NCBI GenBank assembly: GCA_030065735.1
Contig: JASJDD010000010.1
Coordinates: 1 to 42,299 of the forward strand
From: Crocosphaera sp.
GTDB lineage: Bacteria; Cyanobacteriota; Cyanobacteriia; Cyanobacteriales; Microcystaceae
DNA length: 42,299 bases
Reading direction: 5' to 3'
Part shown: piece by piece, positions 38,771-42,299 of the stretch
Position numbering within the stretch: the stretch's first letter is position 1
Layout: each line of letters opens with the position of its first letter
The notes under the pieces: model-generated
Database searches by the model: none
What the model was told of the DNA's origin: nothing
Seen by the model: the letters and a program-made list of their open reading frames with translations, nothing else
Program-made: the position numbers and the translations under genes

Positions 38771-39766
38771 CTAAATACCCCAACGGAAAATGGCTGCACC
38801 CCAGCTTAAACCGGCTCCAAACCCTGAAGTTGCCACAACATCCCCTGATTTGATTTTTCCTTGTCTAACGGCTTCATCAAGGGCAAGGGGAATAGATGCT
38901 GCGGAGGTATTACCATACTCATCTAAATTAGTAATCACTTTGTGAGAAGGAATTTTCAGACGTTTGGCCACTGCATCGATAATTCTTTGATTGGCTTGAT
39001 GTAGAATTAACCAGTCAATATCATCGGTGGTTAATTGGGCCTTAAATAGTGCCTTTTCGATCACTTCTGGCACTTTTTCTACGGCAAAACGATAAACATC
39101 CCGTCCTTTCATGGTAATTGGCTTATAAGTGCCTTGATTGATAGTTAAACCGTCTTTTAACTGTTTTTCTATGCCATGATAGCCAATATTGAGAGCATCG
39201 TGTTGTTGGCCATCACTGTACATGGCAAAGCCTAACAAATTATCATGATCTGTGATTCCTTGACAGACGACGGCCCCGGCACCATCCCCAAAGAGAACGC
39301 AGGTGGTACGATCTGACCAATCAACCCAACGGGAAAGGATATCAGCCCCAATGACTAAGACCGTTTCATAGACCCCTGTACGAATAAATTGGCTGGCGGT
39401 GATTAATCCAAAAACAAAACCGGAACAAGCTGCGGTTAAATCAAAGGCGACTGCGTTATTCGCTTCTAACAGATGTTGTACTTTAGCTGCACTACCAAAG
39501 AGATCATCGGCTGTGGAGGTAGCTAAAATAATCAAATCGATGTCCCCAGGGGCCAGTCTGGCCATAGCGATCGCTTCTTGGGCTGCTTGGGTACAGAGTT
39601 CGCTTAAGGATGAGTCTGTTGTGGCTAAATGTCGCTTCTGGATACCTGTTCTGGTACGAATCCACTCATCCGATGTTTCTACCAAATGACTTAAATTATC
39701 ATTGGTCATCACTTGCGTCGGTGTTGCAGAACCACAACCGATGATGCTTACGCCCATTGCTTTCAA
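38771..39766 (-). CDS. fabH: 3-oxoacyl-ACP synthase III (KAS III)
   Basis: A 331-aa condensing enzyme that joins acetyl-CoA with malonyl-ACP to begin fatty acid chains. The nucleophile is Cys114 in LTAACSGFVFGL, with His in WLILHQANQRI and Asn in YGNTSAASIP completing the KAS III triad. The C-terminus SGFGAGLSWGAAIFRW is typical. Met4 (MGVSIIGCGSATP) is an alternative start. It lies between plsX and fabD in the usual cyanobacterial cluster. Confidence 0.97.
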   Translation of the reverse strand: MKAMGVSIIGCGSATPTQVMTNDNLSHLVETSDEWIRTRTGIQKRHLATTDSSLSELCTQAAQEAIAMARLAPGDIDLIILATSTADDLFGSAAKVQHLLEANNAVAFDLTAACSGFVFGLITASQFIRTGVYETVLVIGADILSRWVDWSDRTTCVLFGDGAGAVVCQGITDHDNLLGFAMYSDGQQHDALNIGYHGIEKQLKDGLTINQGTYKPITMKGRDVYRFAVEKVPEVIEKALFKAQLTTDDIDWLILHQANQRIIDAVAKRLKIPSHKVITNLDEYGNTSAASIPLALDEAVRQGKIKSGDVVATSGFGAGLSWGAAIFRWGI

Positions 39767-39919
39767 TAACTTTTCCCCCTAATTTTTTAATATTCGTAAG
39801 TGATCCATCAGAGTTGAATCTTAATCTGGATTGCTAATCCTAGACAAATAAAGAGAGAATAACTTATCAATTACCAGTCTCATGGGACTTGATTAATAAG
39901 CTTCCATCTCCTTATTCTC

Positions 39920-40963
39920 CTATGATTTCTCCACAGAGGTTTCTACACTATCAGGGATGAGTTCTTTCCCGGAGGCTTTAATCCGTTCTAAGACTTGATG
40001 ATCGATTGCTCCTTTTGCCAAACGGATGGCATTAAAAATGGATGGAGCATAAGAGCTACCATGACTAATAATACAAATACCAGCCACGCCTAATAATAAG
40101 GCCCCTCCGTGTTCAGCGTGATCGATCCGTTGTTTGAGTTTTTTCAGGTTAGGTTTGAGGATGGATGTACCTAAAGCCCCACGCCAACCTTGGGGAAGTT
40201 CTTCTCGCATAATTTGTAAGACAATTTCTCCAACTGCTTCAGCAAATTTCAAGAGAACATTTCCCACAAAACCATCACAAACAATGACATCAAAGCGACC
40301 TGAAAGCACATCTCGGCCTTCGGCATTACCGATAAAAGGGATTGTTTTGTTATTTTCTAATAATTGATAGGTCGCCAGGGCTAAATCGTTGCCTTTGCTA
40401 GATTCTTCCCCAATATTGAGCAGTCCCACTTTAGGCTGGGTTACTCCCATCACATATTGGCTGTAAATGGTTCCCATCAGGGCAAATTGTTCTAAATATT
40501 TGGGGCGACAATCGACGTTAGCTCCCACGTCTAAAATAATCACCGATTTCCCTGCTAAAAGGGTGGGAAATAGGGTGCCAATAGCGGGACGATCAATGCC
40601 TTTGAGACGACCTAATCTCAAAGTGGCTGCCCCCATAGCCGCCCCAGAGTGACCGGCCGATACTACCGCATCTGCGCGATTTTTCTTCACTAAATCCATA
40701 GACACATTAATGGAGGCTTTGGGTTTGCGTCGAAGTTCGCTAATGCCTTCGTGCATCTCGATCGCCCCGTCTGCGTCTACAATTTCTATATTGGGGGACG
40801 GGTGATGATGTTGGAGGGATGCTTCGATTGAAGGGCGATCACCCACCAATAAAATATCCACATCTAACTCTTCAGAAGCCCGAATCGCCCCTGCGACGAT
40901 CTCTTTGGGGGCATGATCTCCCCCCATAGCGTCCACTGCTATTCTTGCGCGATTTCCTGCCAT
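39920..40963 (-). CDS. plsX: Phosphate acyltransferase PlsX
   Basis: A 347-aa peripheral membrane enzyme making acyl-phosphate from acyl-ACP for phospholipid synthesis. Recognisable segments are IAVDAMGGDHAPKEIVAGAI, VSAGHSGAAMGAATLRLGRL, RPAIGTLFPTL and GNAEGRDVLSGRFDVIVCDG. It is the first gene of the minus-strand lipid cluster. The promoter should lie in the 214-bp gap shared with the divergent map gene. The 153 bp between plsX and fabH contain no gene that I can see. Confidence 0.97.
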   Translation of the reverse strand: MAGNRARIAVDAMGGDHAPKEIVAGAIRASEELDVDILLVGDRPSIEASLQHHHPSPNIEIVDADGAIEMHEGISELRRKPKASINVSMDLVKKNRADAVVSAGHSGAAMGAATLRLGRLKGIDRPAIGTLFPTLLAGKSVIILDVGANVDCRPKYLEQFALMGTIYSQYVMGVTQPKVGLLNIGEESSKGNDLALATYQLLENNKTIPFIGNAEGRDVLSGRFDVIVCDGFVGNVLLKFAEAVGEIVLQIMREELPQGWRGALGTSILKPNLKKLKQRIDHAEHGGALLLGVAGICIISHGSSYAPSIFNAIRLAKGAIDHQVLERIKASGKELIPDSVETSVEKS

Positions 40964-41177
40964 TGCTCAAAACGATAGAAGCCACCAAGATTTTAACAGA
41001 AGCTTTGAACAATTTTGACATCAATCCCTAGCAACTTCCCTAATCACATTCATAATGATTATGGATTAATTCGATTAAGGTCGGGGTTAATTGCATAGAT
41101 GCAATTAGAGAAAGATGAATGTAATTAAGATCATCATTTTAAGATAAAATAAGACTTGTAAGATAACCTTTTAAAAT

Positions 41178-42044
41178 ATGAATTTTTTAACTAATCTTTT
41201 TTCTGCGGACAAATCAACCCAAAAAATAGCCAAAAAAACAGAACAAATTGGACTACCTAGAATGAAAAAAGGTCGTCGAGGAATACAGATAAAATCCCCT
41301 GAAGAAGTTGCTATTATGCGCCAATCTTCTTTAATTGTCGCCACGGTTCTCAAAGAAATCAAAGAGATAGTGAAACCAGGAATGACCACAGGAGATTTAG
41401 ATAATTATGCAGAACAAAGAATCAGAGAAATGGGAGCAAAACCCAGTTTTAAAGGTTATTATGGGTTTCCTGGATCGATTTGTGCCAGTATTAACCATGA
41501 GGTGGTTCATGGTATTCCTAATGTTAAAAGAAGAATTCGCCGAGGAGATGTTTTAAAAGTAGATACGGGAGCCTATTATCGAGGATATCATGGAGATTCT
41601 TGTATTACCATTGAGGTCGATCAAGTCTCCTCAAAAACCTCTCGTTTAATTCGCGCAGCAGAAGAAGCTTTATATGCAGGAATTAGTCAGGTAAAAGCAG
41701 GGAATCATCTATTAGATATTGCAGGAGCCATTGAAGATGTTGTTAAAAAATATGGTTATTCTGTAGTGGAAGATTATACCGGTCATGGGGTGGGACAAAA
41801 CTTACATGAAGAACCCCCAGTGTTTAATTACCGTACCAAAGAAATTCCCAATATTAAGCTCAAACAAGGCATGACTTTAGCCATTGAACCTATTGTCAAT
41901 CAGGGGTCAAAATACACCAAAACTTTGCGCGATCGCTGGACAGTGGTGACAGTTGATAATCGTTTATCGGCCCAGTTTGAACATACAGTATTAGTAACAG
42001 CAACAGGCTACGAAATTCTAACAGATAGAACCCATATTAATTGA
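41178..42044 (+). CDS. map: Methionine aminopeptidase, type I
   Basis: A 288-aa metalloprotease that removes the initiator methionine. After a roughly 37-residue basic extension rich in Lys ([17 protein letters not shown]), the core starts [20 protein letters not shown]. Metal ligands and active-site residues lie in [53 protein letters not shown] and [11 protein letters not shown]. Extended forms of this type occur alongside short ones in cyanobacteria and plastids. The gene is monocistronic in this window. Confidence 0.95.
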   Translation: MNFLTNLFSADKSTQKIAKKTEQIGLPRMKKGRRGIQIKSPEEVAIMRQSSLIVATVLKEIKEIVKPGMTTGDLDNYAEQRIREMGAKPSFKGYYGFPGSICASINHEVVHGIPNVKRRIRRGDVLKVDTGAYYRGYHGDSCITIEVDQVSSKTSRLIRAAEEALYAGISQVKAGNHLLDIAGAIEDVVKKYGYSVVEDYTGHGVGQNLHEEPPVFNYRTKEIPNIKLKQGMTLAIEPIVNQGSKYTKTLRDRWTVVTVDNRLSAQFEHTVLVTATGYEILTDRTHIN

Positions 42045-42182
42045 TAGGAGACAGGTAAAACTTAATAACCAAAAATCTATCATTTTTCGGCATTCCCTAC
42101 CTCTAAAATCAGTGTGACGGCTGTTCTATCGATTAAAATTAAAATAGAGGACAATATTTTCAAGGATAATTCGACAGGATAT

Positions 42183-42299
42183 ATGGACTACAAAGATTAC
42201 TATGCCACATTGGGCGTAAATAAAAACGCCAGCGCAGACGAGATAAAAAAAGCCTTCCGCAAATTAGCGGTCAAATATCATCCTGACAGAAACCCTGAT
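42183..42299 (+). CDS. DnaJ-type chaperone, 5' part only
   Basis: The open frame begins [20 protein letters not shown] and [19 protein letters not shown], then runs off the window. This is a J-domain with the HPD motif that stimulates DnaK ATPase. The direct [12 protein letters not shown] start resembles cyanobacterial CbpA/DnaJ2-like proteins rather than canonical DnaJ, but the rest is not visible. The 138-bp gap before it has no other gene. Confidence 0.9.
   Translation, partial: MDYKDYYATLGVNKNASADEIKKAFRKLAVKYHPDRNPD

Overview
The window is chromosomal DNA of a cyanobacterium. It is AT-rich and full of GCGATCGC-type (HIP1) octamers. It carries a cyanobacterial phytochrome kinase, DUF29 and Uma2-type debris, and a plsX-fabH-fabD cluster next to a tRNA-Pro gene. 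The style resembles Crocosphaera/Cyanothece-like unicellular strains, but the genus is inferred only.

Layout. (1) 1-6050 is a scarred stretch. It holds purD and a cobT-like gene, surrounded by broken toxin, nuclease and defence genes: an Uma2/nucleotidyltransferase junction, a MITE beside a PIN pseudogene, a retron (RT plus a predicted msr-msd RNA bounded by 12-bp inverted repeats) whose RT looks chimeric, a truncated antitoxin-PIN pair, an orphan dndE and an internally deleted DUF29 gene. (2) 6127-13144 is core: rpsD, then four collinear signalling genes (phytochrome hybrid kinase, REC-kinase, lone receiver, REC-GGDEF). (3) 13399-37740 is one complete type V-K CRISPR-associated transposon (CAST) of 24.3 kb, bounded by near-identical TGTACA ends. 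(4) 37751-42299 is core again: tRNA-Pro(CGG), fabD, fabH, plsX, map and the start of a dnaJ-type gene.

The transposon carries tnsB-tnsC-tniQ at the left end. At the right end are a ribbon-helix-helix gene, cas12k, tracrRNA, a short CRISPR array and a separate truncated homing guide. The first 16 nt of the homing spacer match the neighbouring tRNA-Pro gene exactly, next to a GTA PAM. The right end lies 61 bp downstream of that PAM. This is the spacing expected of Cas12k-guided insertion, so the targeting event can be read from the sequence itself.

The cargo is a defence cassette. One strand carries a 1331-aa NACHT NTPase with an HTH-like N-terminus and 14 HEAT-like repeats. The other carries a DISARM-like operon: SNF2 helicase (DrmD-like), adenine methylase (DrmMI-like), a BrnT/BrnA toxin-antitoxin pair, then a 1782-aa protein. 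That protein appears to fuse DrmA-like helicase, DrmB-like DUF1998 and a C-terminal PD-(D/E)XK-type nuclease. No separate drmC was seen. The most interesting content is this compact, nuclease-fused DISARM/Druantia-like system with an embedded addiction module, carried with an NLR-like protein on an RNA-guided transposon.
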